A stretch of 56,489 nt of DNA, from assembly GCA_035551935.1 (NCBI GenBank), contig DASZMJ010000039.1:1-56489 (forward strand). Reading direction: 5' to 3'. Position numbers and translations under genes: made by a program. Under the pieces are notes generated by a model, which saw nothing but the letters and a program-made list of their open reading frames with translations, was not told the origin of the DNA and searched no databases. Every line of letters starts with the position of its first letter. Position 1 is the first letter of the stretch. Below, one piece after another: positions 16,946 to 25,791 of this stretch. The DNA comes from DASZMJ01 sp035551935 (GTDB lineage: Bacteria > Planctomycetota > Planctomycetia > Isosphaerales > Isosphaeraceae).

Positions 16946-19201
16946 TTAATCCACGAAGACGAACTCGTTCAAATTCAGCAGCGCGTGGGCGTAGTCCACC
17001 ATCGCTGCGGCGCGGGCGCGGTCGAGGCCGCGGGGCATGGGGGCGGGGAGGGCCTTGGAGTCGCCGAGGTCGGCGGCGGCATCGAGGAAGGCGAGGCCGC
17101 GGCGCAACTCGGCGGAGGTCGGCTCACGGCCGAAGGCGAGGAGGTAGGAGCGGCGGATGAACGCGGAGGGATCGTCGCGAGCGGCGACGTCGGTCAGGAC
17201 GCGGCCGGCGAAGGAACGGGCGAGTTCGAGGATCAGGTCGGAGTTCAGGAGCATCAGCGCCTGGGGGGCGTTGACGGAGACGTTGCGCTCGGGGCAGGTC
17301 AGGTTCGTGTCGGGGGCGTCGAAGGCGTCGAAGAGCGGGTACTTCAGGTTGCGGCGGGCGAACACATAAATGCTGCGGCGGTCGCGATCGGCGCGCGACT
17401 TCGAGGTCTCCCAGCCGCCGCGGGTCTGGACGCCGGGGGGGAGATCGGGGAAGACGCTCGGCCCGCCGAGCCGGAGGTCGAGCCGGCCGGCCACGGCGAG
17501 CATCGCGTCGCGCACGGCCTCGGCCTCGAGGCGATGGCGGCCCATCCGGGCAAGGAACGTGTTGTCCGGGTCCTTCGCCGACGCTTCGGCCGACGGGATG
17601 CTCGACTGACGATACGTGGCCGACGTGACCATCAATCGGTGCATCGCCTTGAGGCTCCAGCCGCGGGCGATCAACTCCGTGGCGAGCCAGTCGAGCAGCT
17701 CGGGGTGCGAGGGCTCGGCCCCCATCGCGCCGAAGTCGCTGGGGGTGGACACGATCGCGCGGCCGAAGTGGTGCTGCCAGAGCCGGTTGACGAGGACTCG
17801 CGACGTCAAGGGATGGTCGGGCCGCGTCAGCCAGTCGGCCAGGGCGGTGCGGCGGCCGGTGGACGTGGCCGAGGGGACGGCGCGGAAGGCGGTCGGGTCG
17901 GGCTCGAGCACCGAGAGGAAGCCGGGCGCGACCGCCTCGCCGGGGCTGGTGTAATTCCCCTTGCGGAGCAGGCGGACCGGCGGCGCGGTCGGTCCGGCGT
18001 CGGCCATGCCGGTAGCCGTCGGCAAGGGGGCGGGCGCCTGCTTCGTGAGGCCGGCCATCGTCTGCCGCTCGGCCTCCCAGCGGCGGAGGTCGTCGGGCGT
18101 CATCGCCGACCGCATCCTCTTCGGCTCGACGGCCATCAGCGCCGCGTTCTTGCGGAGGAGGTCCTCCTGGAACGCCGACCGCTCCTCGGGACTCGTCTCG
18201 AGCGCCTTGCGGACGTCGGCCGGCAGCTTCGCGAGCTTCTCCTCGAGGAGTCGCGGCAAGTAAGGCTGCTCGATCGTGGCGAGGGCCCGACGGGCGGCGT
18301 CGAGCCGGGCCTGGTGCTCGGCGGCGACGGCGGCGTGCATCGCGACGGCGAACGGACCGGCCATCGGGTAGTCGTCGCGCGGGGTGCTGGCGGCGAAGAG
18401 GGCCTGGAAGCGGTAATAGTCCTTCTGGCTGATCGGGTCGTACTTGTGGTCGTGGCAGCGGGCGCAGGCGACGGTCAGGCCGAGGAAGACCGCGGCGGTC
18501 GTGTCGGTCATGTCCTCGAGCATGAGCTGCCGGTTCAGGCCCGGTACCTTGTTGTTGTCCTCGAACGGCCACTGCCGGTTGAAGCCCGTCGCGATGAACG
18601 CCTCCGCGTCGCCCGACGCGACCTCGTCCCCCGCGAGCTGGAGCCGGACGAACCGGTCATACGGCATGTCGTCGTTCAGGGCCCGGATCACCCAGTCGCG
18701 ATAGCGCCAGGCATCCGGCCGGGTCTTATCACTCTTGAACCCATCGCTCTCGGCGAACCGCGCCAGGTCGAGCCACGGCCGCGCCCAGCGCTCGCCGTAA
18801 TGCGGCGATTCGAGCAAGCGATCGACGAGCCGCTCATAGGCGTCAGGCGCCCGATCGTCGACGAACGCCTCGACCTCCTCCGGCGACGGCGGCAGGCCCG
18901 TCAGGTCGAAGCTGAGCCGTCGGATCAAAGTCCGCCGGTCCGCCTCCGGCGCCGGCGCGAGATGGACCTCGTCGATCCCCGCCAGGACGAACGCGTCGAT
19001 CGGGTTCCTCACCCAACCCGATCCCTTCACCGCCGGCAACGCCGGCCGCTTCGGCACCCGGAACGACCAGTGCGATCTCTGCTCCGCCGACCACGACGGC
19101 TCCTGCGCCCTGACCCTGGCCGTTGCGATCAGCACCATCCCCAGGGCCGTCGCGATCGCGACCAGCCGACGGGCCCAGCGGCGACCACGGGACTCGCGCA
19201 T
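16946..19201 (-). CDS. DUF1549/DUF1553 protein without a PSCyt1 domain
   Basis: GGAGGAAC precedes the ATG at 19201. The 751-residue protein has a signal peptide (VAIATALGMVLIATARVRAQ). The DUF1549 part contains RRLSFDLTGLPPSPEEV, YGERWARPWLDLARFAESDG and the CARCHDHKYDPI cytochrome-like motif. A middle linker is followed by DUF1553, with DWLTRPDHPLTSRVLVNRLW and ERNVSVNAPQALMLLNS, ending in LLNLNEFVFVD. The N-terminal PSCyt1 cytochrome domain found in many relatives, and in the second copy at 30521, is missing. CxxCH near residue 224 could bind a c-type haem. A role in periplasmic electron transfer or polymer degradation is inferred only. It is the first gene of an apparent three-gene operon with DUF1501 and Nif3. 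Confidence 0.9.
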   Translation of the reverse strand: MRESRGRRWARRLVAIATALGMVLIATARVRAQEPSWSAEQRSHWSFRVPKRPALPAVKGSGWVRNPIDAFVLAGIDEVHLAPAPEADRRTLIRRLSFDLTGLPPSPEEVEAFVDDRAPDAYERLVDRLLESPHYGERWARPWLDLARFAESDGFKSDKTRPDAWRYRDWVIRALNDDMPYDRFVRLQLAGDEVASGDAEAFIATGFNRQWPFEDNNKVPGLNRQLMLEDMTDTTAAVFLGLTVACARCHDHKYDPISQKDYYRFQALFAASTPRDDYPMAGPFAVAMHAAVAAEHQARLDAARRALATIEQPYLPRLLEEKLAKLPADVRKALETSPEERSAFQEDLLRKNAALMAVEPKRMRSAMTPDDLRRWEAERQTMAGLTKQAPAPLPTATGMADAGPTAPPVRLLRKGNYTSPGEAVAPGFLSVLEPDPTAFRAVPSATSTGRRTALADWLTRPDHPLTSRVLVNRLWQHHFGRAIVSTPSDFGAMGAEPSHPELLDWLATELIARGWSLKAMHRLMVTSATYRQSSIPSAEASAKDPDNTFLARMGRHRLEAEAVRDAMLAVAGRLDLRLGGPSVFPDLPPGVQTRGGWETSKSRADRDRRSIYVFARRNLKYPLFDAFDAPDTNLTCPERNVSVNAPQALMLLNSDLILELARSFAGRVLTDVAARDDPSAFIRRSYLLAFGREPTSAELRRGLAFLDAAADLGDSKALPAPMPRGLDRARAAAMVDYAHALLNLNEFVFVD

Positions 19202-19393
19202 GCGACCGTTCCTCCTCCATTGAGCCGTTTCAGTCGTTCCGGGGCGGGTCCGGGGGGGCAGGTCGCCCGGCGGTGCGTGTCTTCCCTATGTTATCCGACA
19301 GGACCGGCGACATTTCCAACTTTTTCCGGACCGTTTCGCGGGCGGCGGTGGGCCGCCCGAAAGTTGGTGGGATCTTTGTTCCGACGAGCGAGA

Positions 19394-19823
19394 ATGGGGA
19401 CCGCTGTGGAAGACCTGGCGCCGGGACCGGTGCCCAACCTGCCGTTCGCACCCACGCCGCCGGAGAAGGATGCCGCGATCCAGGACCTCGCCCGGGCCAT
19501 CCGCGAGGCCGTCGACGCCGAGATCGACGAACGGGCCGCCGACCTCGCCGCCACCGACGACGCCCACCTCGTCGGCGACCACGAGTCCAAGGCCCGCGCC
19601 ATCGCCCACACGATCGCCGCCGAGGCGGTCGAGCGGCACCTGGCGCGAAAGAAGAGGGCGGGTGCATCGGCAGCGGGGCGGTGGAGAGCGCCTGCGAGGC
19701 GGCGGTCGGCCGGCGGCTGAAGCTGGCCGGGATGCGGTGGGGCGCCGTCGGCGCCGACGCCGTCTGCCGCCTGCGCGCGCTGTACCGAAGCGAGAAGGGT
19801 CGGTGGGAAGCCTCCCGGAGCCG
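19394..19823 (+). pseudogene. ISKra4-type transposase with internal deletion and frameshift
   Basis: From ATG 19394 the frame encodes PFAPTPPEKDAAIQDLARAI and continues to AEAVERHLARKKR, like the N-terminus of ISKra4-family transposases. About 19655 the frame switches to GCIGSGAVESACEAAVGRRL, then KLAGMRWGAVGADAVCRLRA and SEKGRWEA, the family's C-terminus. The catalytic centre (several hundred residues) is deleted at the junction. TTCCAACTTTTT and AAAGTTGG about 60-80 bases upstream may be part of the left end. It is inactive. A strong hairpin and a dispersed repeat follow it, just before the convergent 1321-residue gene. Confidence 0.7.
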
Positions 19824-19874
19824 CGATCCCTCGCCCAACGGATCACCCGTATCACCAACTCACGTGAAGCTCAC

Positions 19875-19916
19875 CGACGACGCACCGCCCGGCCGGTGTT
19901 GGGCGGTGCGTCGTCG
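19875..19916 (-). terminator. 16-bp perfect hairpin downstream of the 19941-23906 gene
   Basis: Arms 19875-19890 and 19901-19916 (CGACGACGCACCGCCC and complement) enclose a 10-nt loop. On the minus strand it lies 25-66 bases past the stop at 19941, a position expected for a terminator. No T-run follows, so it may instead be the end of a repeat element or of the transposase remnant; its right arm overlaps the 26-bp dispersed repeat. Confidence 0.4.
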
Positions 19917-19934
19917 CGGACTCGACACACCCTA
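19909..19934. repeat. 26-bp dispersed repeat, second copy
   Basis: This copy is in the opposite orientation to the one at 14005-14030 and differs from it at one position. It begins in the right arm of the hairpin and ends 7 bases from the stop of the minus-strand gene. Confidence 0.75.
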
Positions 19935-19940
19935 TATTCC

Positions 19941-22900
19941 TTATTTGAACATCTTATTCTTCGGGTCGCCGCGGGAGAGGAGGTAGGCGACGAGGTCCTG
20001 GACCTCCTCGGCGGTCAGGCTGTCAAGGAGGCCGGCGGGCATCATCGAGACGGGCGACGGGCGCATCTCCTCGATGTCCTGGCGGCGGACGTTGGTCATG
20101 TGGCCGGGGTCGAGCATGTCCTCGACGACGCTGATCGAGTCGCCGAACATGTTGCCGACGCGGCCGGTGACGACGCGGCCGTCCTTGGTCTCGATCGAGA
20201 TGGCGGCGTACTGGTCGCTGATGACCTTGTTCGGCTCGACGATCGCCTCGAGCAGGTCGCGGACGCCGAACCGGCCGGCGACGGCCGAGAGGTCCGGGCC
20301 GACCGAGCCGCCGTCGCGGTCGAAGCGGTGGCACGAGGCGCACGCCACGGCGCCGTAGAGCTTCCGGCCCCGCTCGAAGTCGCGACCGCCGGCCAGGCCG
20401 CGCTCGACGACCGGCACCGCCTCGGCCACCGTCCAGCGCCTCACGAACGGCCGCGACGCCAGCAGCTCCTTCGGCGACTTCGTCTCCTGCTTCGCCTCCA
20501 GCACCGGCTTGAGCGCCGCGCGCTCGGCGTCGGTCAAGGTGGCGATCGCCTGGTCCCTGATCGTCTGCTTCGACCGGGCGAAGGTGTTGCCGCCGCGGAA
20601 GGTCGCCGCCCTGGTGGCGAACCAGCGGAAGTACTCCTCGCGCAACGCGGGCGTCCAGCCGTCCTTGAGGACGCGGAGGTTGAGCGCATACTCGATCTGC
20701 TCCTCCTGCGTCGGCGCCTCGCGCAACGCGGCCATCAGCTTCGCCGGCGCGTTTGGGGAACGTAAATACGCGAGCATCTGAGCGAGGATGAAGTTCTCCT
20801 CGCGGGTGGAGCTGGGGAAGAGCGGGTCGAACTTCGCGACGAGTTGATTGCGATGCTCCTCGGTGGGTTGGCCGAGCCGGATGAAGGTGAGCGCGTAGGC
20901 GCGGACGAGGTCGACGCGGTCGTGCGGCGCGAGCCGGGACCAGTCGATCTTGCCGAGGGTCTCGAGCATCTTGCCTTGCAAGGCCGGGTCGGGGGCCGGG
21001 TCGCCGGGCTTGCGGTGGTAGTGGTCGCGGCCGCTGGAGCGGGCCAGGGCGACCATCGCGGCGATCGCCTTGCGCGGGTCGGTCTCGGCCAGGGCGCGGT
21101 CGCGCCAGGTCGAGGGGTCCTGCCACTCGATCGCGATCCGCGCGGCGTAACGCAACGCGCGGTCGGGGTCGCCGAGGTAGGCCCAGGCGGTCTCGACGGC
21201 CTTCGGGTCGGCGTGGCCGTGGAAGGCCTCGAGCTTGTGCCGGAGGTCGCGGTCGCGGCGATCCTGGAAGCGCGTGTCCTTGAGAACCTCCTCGGTCGAC
21301 TCGCGGCCCTCGTAGGTCACGCGGTACAACGCCGACTGGGCCCCGCGGCCGCCGACGGCGAAGTACATGGCGCCGTCGTGGGGGTTGATGACGACGTCGG
21401 TCAAGGGCAACGGCTGGCCGCTGATGAACTCCTCGACCTCGGCGGTGTAGCTTGCCCCCTCGGACTTGAGGTGGACGGCGCGGAGCTTGCCGAAGCTCCA
21501 GTCGTTGAGGAACAGGGCCTCCTGGTACTTGACCGGGAACTTCGCGCCGTAGCCGAACGTGATGCCGGTCGGCGAGCCGGGGCCGATGTCGACGGCGGCG
21601 CCGAAGCTGTCGATGTAGTAATCCGGCCACTTGCCCGAGCCGTTGCGGAAGCCGTACTCGGCGCCGCTGATGACGTGGTTGACCCGCGTCGGCCGGTACC
21701 AGGGCTCGCCGATGTCCCATTCCATGTCGGCGTCATACGTGAATAATTCGCCCTCGTGGTTGAAGGCGATGTCGAACGGGTTGCGGAAGCCGGCGGCGAT
21801 CAGCTCCCACGACTTGCCGTCGGGGTCGGTGCGGGCGATCCAGCCCTGCGGGGCGAGCGAGTCGTCCATGAAGCCGGTCGGGATCCGGGGGACGAGGTTG
21901 TCCTCGCCCCACGTCCTCGGCAGCCGGGACTCGTCGACCCTGGTGAGGTTGGTCGAGTTGCCGCAGACGACGAACAAGGACTTGCCGTCGGGCGACGGCA
22001 CGATCGAGTGCATCCCGTGCTCGCCGCCGCCGGTGATCGCGCGGAGGAGCTCGACCTCGTCGTAGCGGTCGTCGCCGTCGGTGTCGCGGACGCGGTAGAG
22101 GCCGTGGGTGTCGCGCTCGTTGACCATCACGTAGAGGCTATCGAACGCGCAGAGCAGGCCGTGCGCGCCGGCGATCTTGACGTCGATCGGCTCGGGCCGG
22201 ATCGTCGCGCGGCGGCCGGGGGGAGGCGGGGTGACGTGGTAGAGCTTGCCGTTCTGGTCGGCGGCGATCAGGCGTCCCTTCGGGTCGACGCAGAGGGCCA
22301 CCCACGACCCCTGCTCCGCCTTCGGGACCGAGTAGAGCATCTCGAGCTTGAAGCCGTCGGGGGCCTTCAGGTTGCCGGCCGCCTTCTCGGCGGCGTTGCC
22401 GAGGGACTTGATCCGGATGTCCTTGAACCGGACCGTCATCGGCTCGCCCGCGTGGAGCTGCAAGGCGAGGATGCCCGAGGTCAGCCGCTTGCCCTCGGCC
22501 TCGTCGAAGACGTCGACGGTCGGCACGCCGTTGATGAAGTGCTGGAGGTGGTCGCCGCGGGCGATGACGGTGTACTCGTTCCAGTCGTCTTTCTTGATCT
22601 TGGCCTGGATGTCCTCGGACTTGCCGAGGTGGCCGGTCACCTCTTTCTTGCCGTCCTTGGTCCAGGTGACCTGCTCGCCGCGCAATGCCATGATGCCGCG
22701 GCCGCCGGCGCCGCCGGCTTCGTCGTAGAGGATGCCGGAGAAGGTCGTCCCGGCCTCGAAGTCGGCCTGGTAGCCGGCGGCGACGAAGTTGCCCTTGTCC
22801 TTGCTGCGGTACTGGATGCCCGAGTTGGCGAAGTTCTTGTCGTTGTCGGCGGTGATCTTGTACGAGAGCCGCAGCTCGAAGTCGTCGACGATCAGGTCCT

Positions 22901-23906
22901 TGTCGCCGCCCTTGGCGAAGAGGAAGGTATTGCCCCGGGTCGGGTGCTCCCTGGTGGTCCGGCCGACGATGGCGCCGTCCTGGACCGACCAGAGGCCCTC
23001 CTTGCCCCGCCAGCCGTCGAGGGTCCGGCCGTCGAAGAGCTTCTTGAAGCCGGGCTCGGGGACGAAGACGTTGGGCTCGCGGCCGGCGAGCTGCGCCTCG
23101 ACGATCTCGGCCGCGTCGGCGGGGATCTCGACGCGGCCGTTGTCGAGGTCGGCGATCGTGGTGATGATCGTGCGGTCGAGTTGCACCGTAGTGTTGAAGA
23201 ACTGCCGCGAGCCGGCCAGGGCCAGGGTGACCTTGGCGATCGATCCGTCCTTGAGCTGGAAGGTCGCCGTCCCCTTCGCCCCCTGGATCGCCACGTCGCC
23301 CTGGTTGTTCCCGCCGCCGCGCCCCCCCCTGCCCCGCCGCGGTAGCACGGCCGAAAGCAGCTCATCGACCGCGTCCGCCTTGAGGGTCGCGGCGATCGCG
23401 TCGCCATCGCGTCGGAAGTCGGAGGCCTTGGCGATGAGGCCCCGGAGCTCGTCGGCGGGCGTCTTGAAGCCGGCGATCGAGTTCGGGTTGAACCCGGCGC
23501 TGAGGCCGATCGCCTGCGGGCCGGCGGCGCGGGCGGCCTGCTGGGGGGTCTGCCAGTTGCCGTCGAAGCGGACGGCGGCCTTGCCCCGTTTCGTCACGAA
23601 CTCGACGCGGCCCGGGCCGGGGACCGCGACGCGGGTGAAGCCGCCCTTCTCGGCCTGGCCGGAGGTCGGCCCGCCGGCGGCGAACGGGCCGGGGTTGGCG
23701 ACCTCGACGGTCGTCGACCAGCGATAGCCGGGCCGGTCGGCCAGCTTCGCCGCGGCGGCCTGGAGGGCCTGCTTCGCGTCGTCGCTGCCGTCGCCCGCCG
23801 CGATGCCCCACGACCGCGCCACGAGTGCCAGGCCCAGGCTACCGACGACGGCCAGGGCCGCGCCGAGCCGCCGGGCCCCACGATGAACGGGTATCGCAAT
23901 CCTCAT
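19941..23906 (-). CDS. Exported fusion: DUF1080, beta-propeller and cytochrome c domains
   Basis: The ATG at 23906 gives 1321 residues; upstream in-frame codons look non-coding. A signal peptide (RLGAALAVVGSLGLALVARS) leads to an N-terminal domain of about 230 residues not recognised, with a Gly/Arg-rich turn near 190. DUF1080 (concanavalin-like) follows from about 285, with KKLFDGRTLDGWRGKEGLW and FANSGIQYRSKD. Next is a PVC-type, sugar-dehydrogenase-like beta-propeller with GEHGMHSIVPSPDGKSLF and AGFRNPFDIAFNHEGELF. A helical region precedes a cytochrome c domain at about 1180-1280 with CASCH (Cys1189, Cys1192, His1193) and distal Met candidates. These domains are known in planctomycete proteins thought to act on sugars, with electrons passed to the haem; the substrate is unknown. 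It is divergent from xrtE. Confidence 0.85.
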   Translation of the reverse strand: MRIAIPVHRGARRLGAALAVVGSLGLALVARSWGIAAGDGSDDAKQALQAAAAKLADRPGYRWSTTVEVANPGPFAAGGPTSGQAEKGGFTRVAVPGPGRVEFVTKRGKAAVRFDGNWQTPQQAARAAGPQAIGLSAGFNPNSIAGFKTPADELRGLIAKASDFRRDGDAIAATLKADAVDELLSAVLPRRGRGGRGGGNNQGDVAIQGAKGTATFQLKDGSIAKVTLALAGSRQFFNTTVQLDRTIITTIADLDNGRVEIPADAAEIVEAQLAGREPNVFVPEPGFKKLFDGRTLDGWRGKEGLWSVQDGAIVGRTTREHPTRGNTFLFAKGGDKDLIVDDFELRLSYKITADNDKNFANSGIQYRSKDKGNFVAAGYQADFEAGTTFSGILYDEAGGAGGRGIMALRGEQVTWTKDGKKEVTGHLGKSEDIQAKIKKDDWNEYTVIARGDHLQHFINGVPTVDVFDEAEGKRLTSGILALQLHAGEPMTVRFKDIRIKSLGNAAEKAAGNLKAPDGFKLEMLYSVPKAEQGSWVALCVDPKGRLIAADQNGKLYHVTPPPPGRRATIRPEPIDVKIAGAHGLLCAFDSLYVMVNERDTHGLYRVRDTDGDDRYDEVELLRAITGGGEHGMHSIVPSPDGKSLFVVCGNSTNLTRVDESRLPRTWGEDNLVPRIPTGFMDDSLAPQGWIARTDPDGKSWELIAAGFRNPFDIAFNHEGELFTYDADMEWDIGEPWYRPTRVNHVISGAEYGFRNGSGKWPDYYIDSFGAAVDIGPGSPTGITFGYGAKFPVKYQEALFLNDWSFGKLRAVHLKSEGASYTAEVEEFISGQPLPLTDVVINPHDGAMYFAVGGRGAQSALYRVTYEGRESTEEVLKDTRFQDRRDRDLRHKLEAFHGHADPKAVETAWAYLGDPDRALRYAARIAIEWQDPSTWRDRALAETDPRKAIAAMVALARSSGRDHYHRKPGDPAPDPALQGKMLETLGKIDWSRLAPHDRVDLVRAYALTFIRLGQPTEEHRNQLVAKFDPLFPSSTREENFILAQMLAYLRSPNAPAKLMAALREAPTQEEQIEYALNLRVLKDGWTPALREEYFRWFATRAATFRGGNTFARSKQTIRDQAIATLTDAERAALKPVLEAKQETKSPKELLASRPFVRRWTVAEAVPVVERGLAGGRDFERGRKLYGAVACASCHRFDRDGGSVGPDLSAVAGRFGVRDLLEAIVEPNKVISDQYAAISIETKDGRVVTGRVGNMFGDSISVVEDMLDPGHMTNVRRQDIEEMRPSPVSMMPAGLLDSLTAEEVQDLVAYLLSRGDPKNKMFK

Positions 23907-24111
23907 GGAAGGCTCTTCTCCGAGAATAGGCACGCGGGGGACGGTCTCGCCGACAGACGCCAGGATCGTCCAACGGCGGCCGTTTGTCCAGGAGGCACCG
24001 CGGTTCGCGATCGTCGGGGCCCGGGCGGGTCGTCGCGAGCTATGGTCGTCTTGGGGGCGGGCCGCGTCGGTCCCTCGGCGTCGAGCCGTCCCACCGGACG
24101 AGGGCAGGACG

Positions 24112-25764
24112 ATGAGCGTCTCCCCGCTCACCAGGCGCGCGGGACCGGGCCCCGCCCGACGACCGTGGCCGTCGCTCGCGGCGGCCCGCTTGCCGGCGCT
24201 GGTGGCGCTGCTGGCCATCGAGGTGGTCTCCCTGACGGTCCGGTTCGACGCCCTGGGGCGGTTCCGGGCGCTGGGGGGCGTGGCGCGGGTCTTCGACCAC
24301 GCGCGGCTGCTGGGACGGGTCGGGATCAGCATGGCGGTGGCGGTGCTGGTCTTCGGCGGGGGCCGGGCGGTCGTCGAGGTCGGCCGCGAGGCGGCCGGTC
24401 GCCGGGCCGGGGCCTGGGTCGTCGCCCACCTGGCCGCCTTCGCGGGCTTCGCCGCGGCCTCGGTCCGCGTCCTGGACCCGTCGGCCCGCGCGACGTGGGC
24501 CGGGATGGCCGGCTGGGCGGCGCTGGGCGCGCTGACGTTGGCCTCCTGGTGTGCCGCGGCGATCTCGCCCCGACTCTGGCCGGCCTTGGCCTGGCGGTCG
24601 CGGCGTGCGCTGGCGATCGGCCTGGGCATCAGCCTCCTCGTGGCCGCCGGGGGCGAGCTGGCCCAGCGGGCCCTCTGGGACTGGGGACCGCTGGCCCGGG
24701 CCACCCTCTGGGCCGTCCATGGCCTGCTCGTCCCGGTGCTCGACGACCTGGAGTACGACCCGTCCCGGACGCTGATCGGCACGCGCGACTTCTCGGTGAC
24801 GATCGTCTCGGCCTGCTCGGGATACGAGGGGATCGGCCTGATCTGGGTCGTCCTGGCGGCCTACCTCACCCTCTGCCGGCGGGCCGTCCGCTGGCCGAAC
24901 GCGCTGCTCCTGTTCCCGATCGGGGCGGCGATCATGTGGGGCGTCAACGTCCTCCGGATCGTCGCCTTGATCCTGATCGGGGCGTGGGGCTGGCCCGACC
25001 TGGCCGTCGGCGGGTTCCACTCGCAGGCCGGCTGGATGGCCCTGAACGCGGTCGGCCTGGGGATGGTCGCGTTCGCCCGCCGGTCGTCCTTCTTCGAGAA
25101 GGCCGCGGCCGAGCCGGGACCGGCGACGTCGAACCCGGCGGCGCCCTACCTCGTCCCCGAGCTGGCGATCGTCGCGACGACGATGTTCACCGCCCTGTTC
25201 GCCGCCGGGTTCGACGCGCTCTATCCGGCCCGGATCGGCGCGGCGGCGCTGGCATTCTGGGCCTACCGGCGGTCGTGGGCGTGGCCGCGGTCGATCGCCG
25301 TGGGGTCGGCGGTCGGCGTCGGGGTCGTCGTCTTCGCGGTCTGGATGGCGCTGGAGCCGATCGGGCCGGGGTCGGCCGGGGGCACGGCCTTGCGGTCGTG
25401 GCTGGCGAGCCTGCCGAGGGGGGCGGCGTGGGCGTGGCTGGCCGTCCGGGTCGTCGGCTCGGTCGTCGTCGTCCCCATCGCCGAGGAGCTGGCCTTCCGC
25501 GGCTACCTGACCCGTCGGCTCATCGCCGCCGACTTCGAGCGCGTCCCCCCCGGGCAGTTTTCCTGGCCGGCCTTCCTCGGCTCCTCGCTGGCCTTCGGCC
25601 TTCTGCACGGCCGCTGGCTGGCCGGGACGCTCGCCGGGCTCGCCTACGCCCTGGCCTACTACCGCCGCCGTTCGCTGGCCGACGCCGTGATCGCCCACGC
25701 CACGACCAACGCCCTGATCGCCGCCGTCGTCCTCGCGACCGGCGACTTCGCGCCCTGGGCCTGA
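24112..25764 (+). CDS. xrtE: Exosortase E fused to a CPBP-type protease
   Basis: The 550-residue start at 24112 is supported by GAGGGCAGG upstream. The protein is polytopic. The exosortase part shows the catalytic Cys235 in SACSGYEGIGL, Arg282 in NVLRIVAL and His303 in GGFHSQAGW. The C-terminal part is an Abi/CPBP intramembrane protease with Glu458-Glu459 in EELAFRGYL and Arg463, His499 in FGLLHG, and His529 and Asn533 in HATTN. This two-part design is that of exosortase E of the VPEID-CTERM system, which cleaves C-terminal sorting tails at the membrane, probably for export of surface proteins. No protein with a VPEID-type tail is encoded in the window. It is divergent from the 1321-residue gene with a 205-bp intergenic region. 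Confidence 0.85.
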   Translation: MSVSPLTRRAGPGPARRPWPSLAAARLPALVALLAIEVVSLTVRFDALGRFRALGGVARVFDHARLLGRVGISMAVAVLVFGGGRAVVEVGREAAGRRAGAWVVAHLAAFAGFAAASVRVLDPSARATWAGMAGWAALGALTLASWCAAAISPRLWPALAWRSRRALAIGLGISLLVAAGGELAQRALWDWGPLARATLWAVHGLLVPVLDDLEYDPSRTLIGTRDFSVTIVSACSGYEGIGLIWVVLAAYLTLCRRAVRWPNALLLFPIGAAIMWGVNVLRIVALILIGAWGWPDLAVGGFHSQAGWMALNAVGLGMVAFARRSSFFEKAAAEPGPATSNPAAPYLVPELAIVATTMFTALFAAGFDALYPARIGAAALAFWAYRRSWAWPRSIAVGSAVGVGVVVFAVWMALEPIGPGSAGGTALRSWLASLPRGAAWAWLAVRVVGSVVVVPIAEELAFRGYLTRRLIAADFERVPPGQFSWPAFLGSSLAFGLLHGRWLAGTLAGLAYALAYYRRRSLADAVIAHATTNALIAAVVLATGDFAPWA

Positions 25765-25791
25765 GCCGACCCCCAGACCTCGGCAGGCGCC

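Noticed and set aside
24112..25764. A VPEID-CTERM substrate for the exosortase within the window
   Set aside because: None of the predicted proteins ends in a VPEID-like motif followed by a membrane helix and basic residues.
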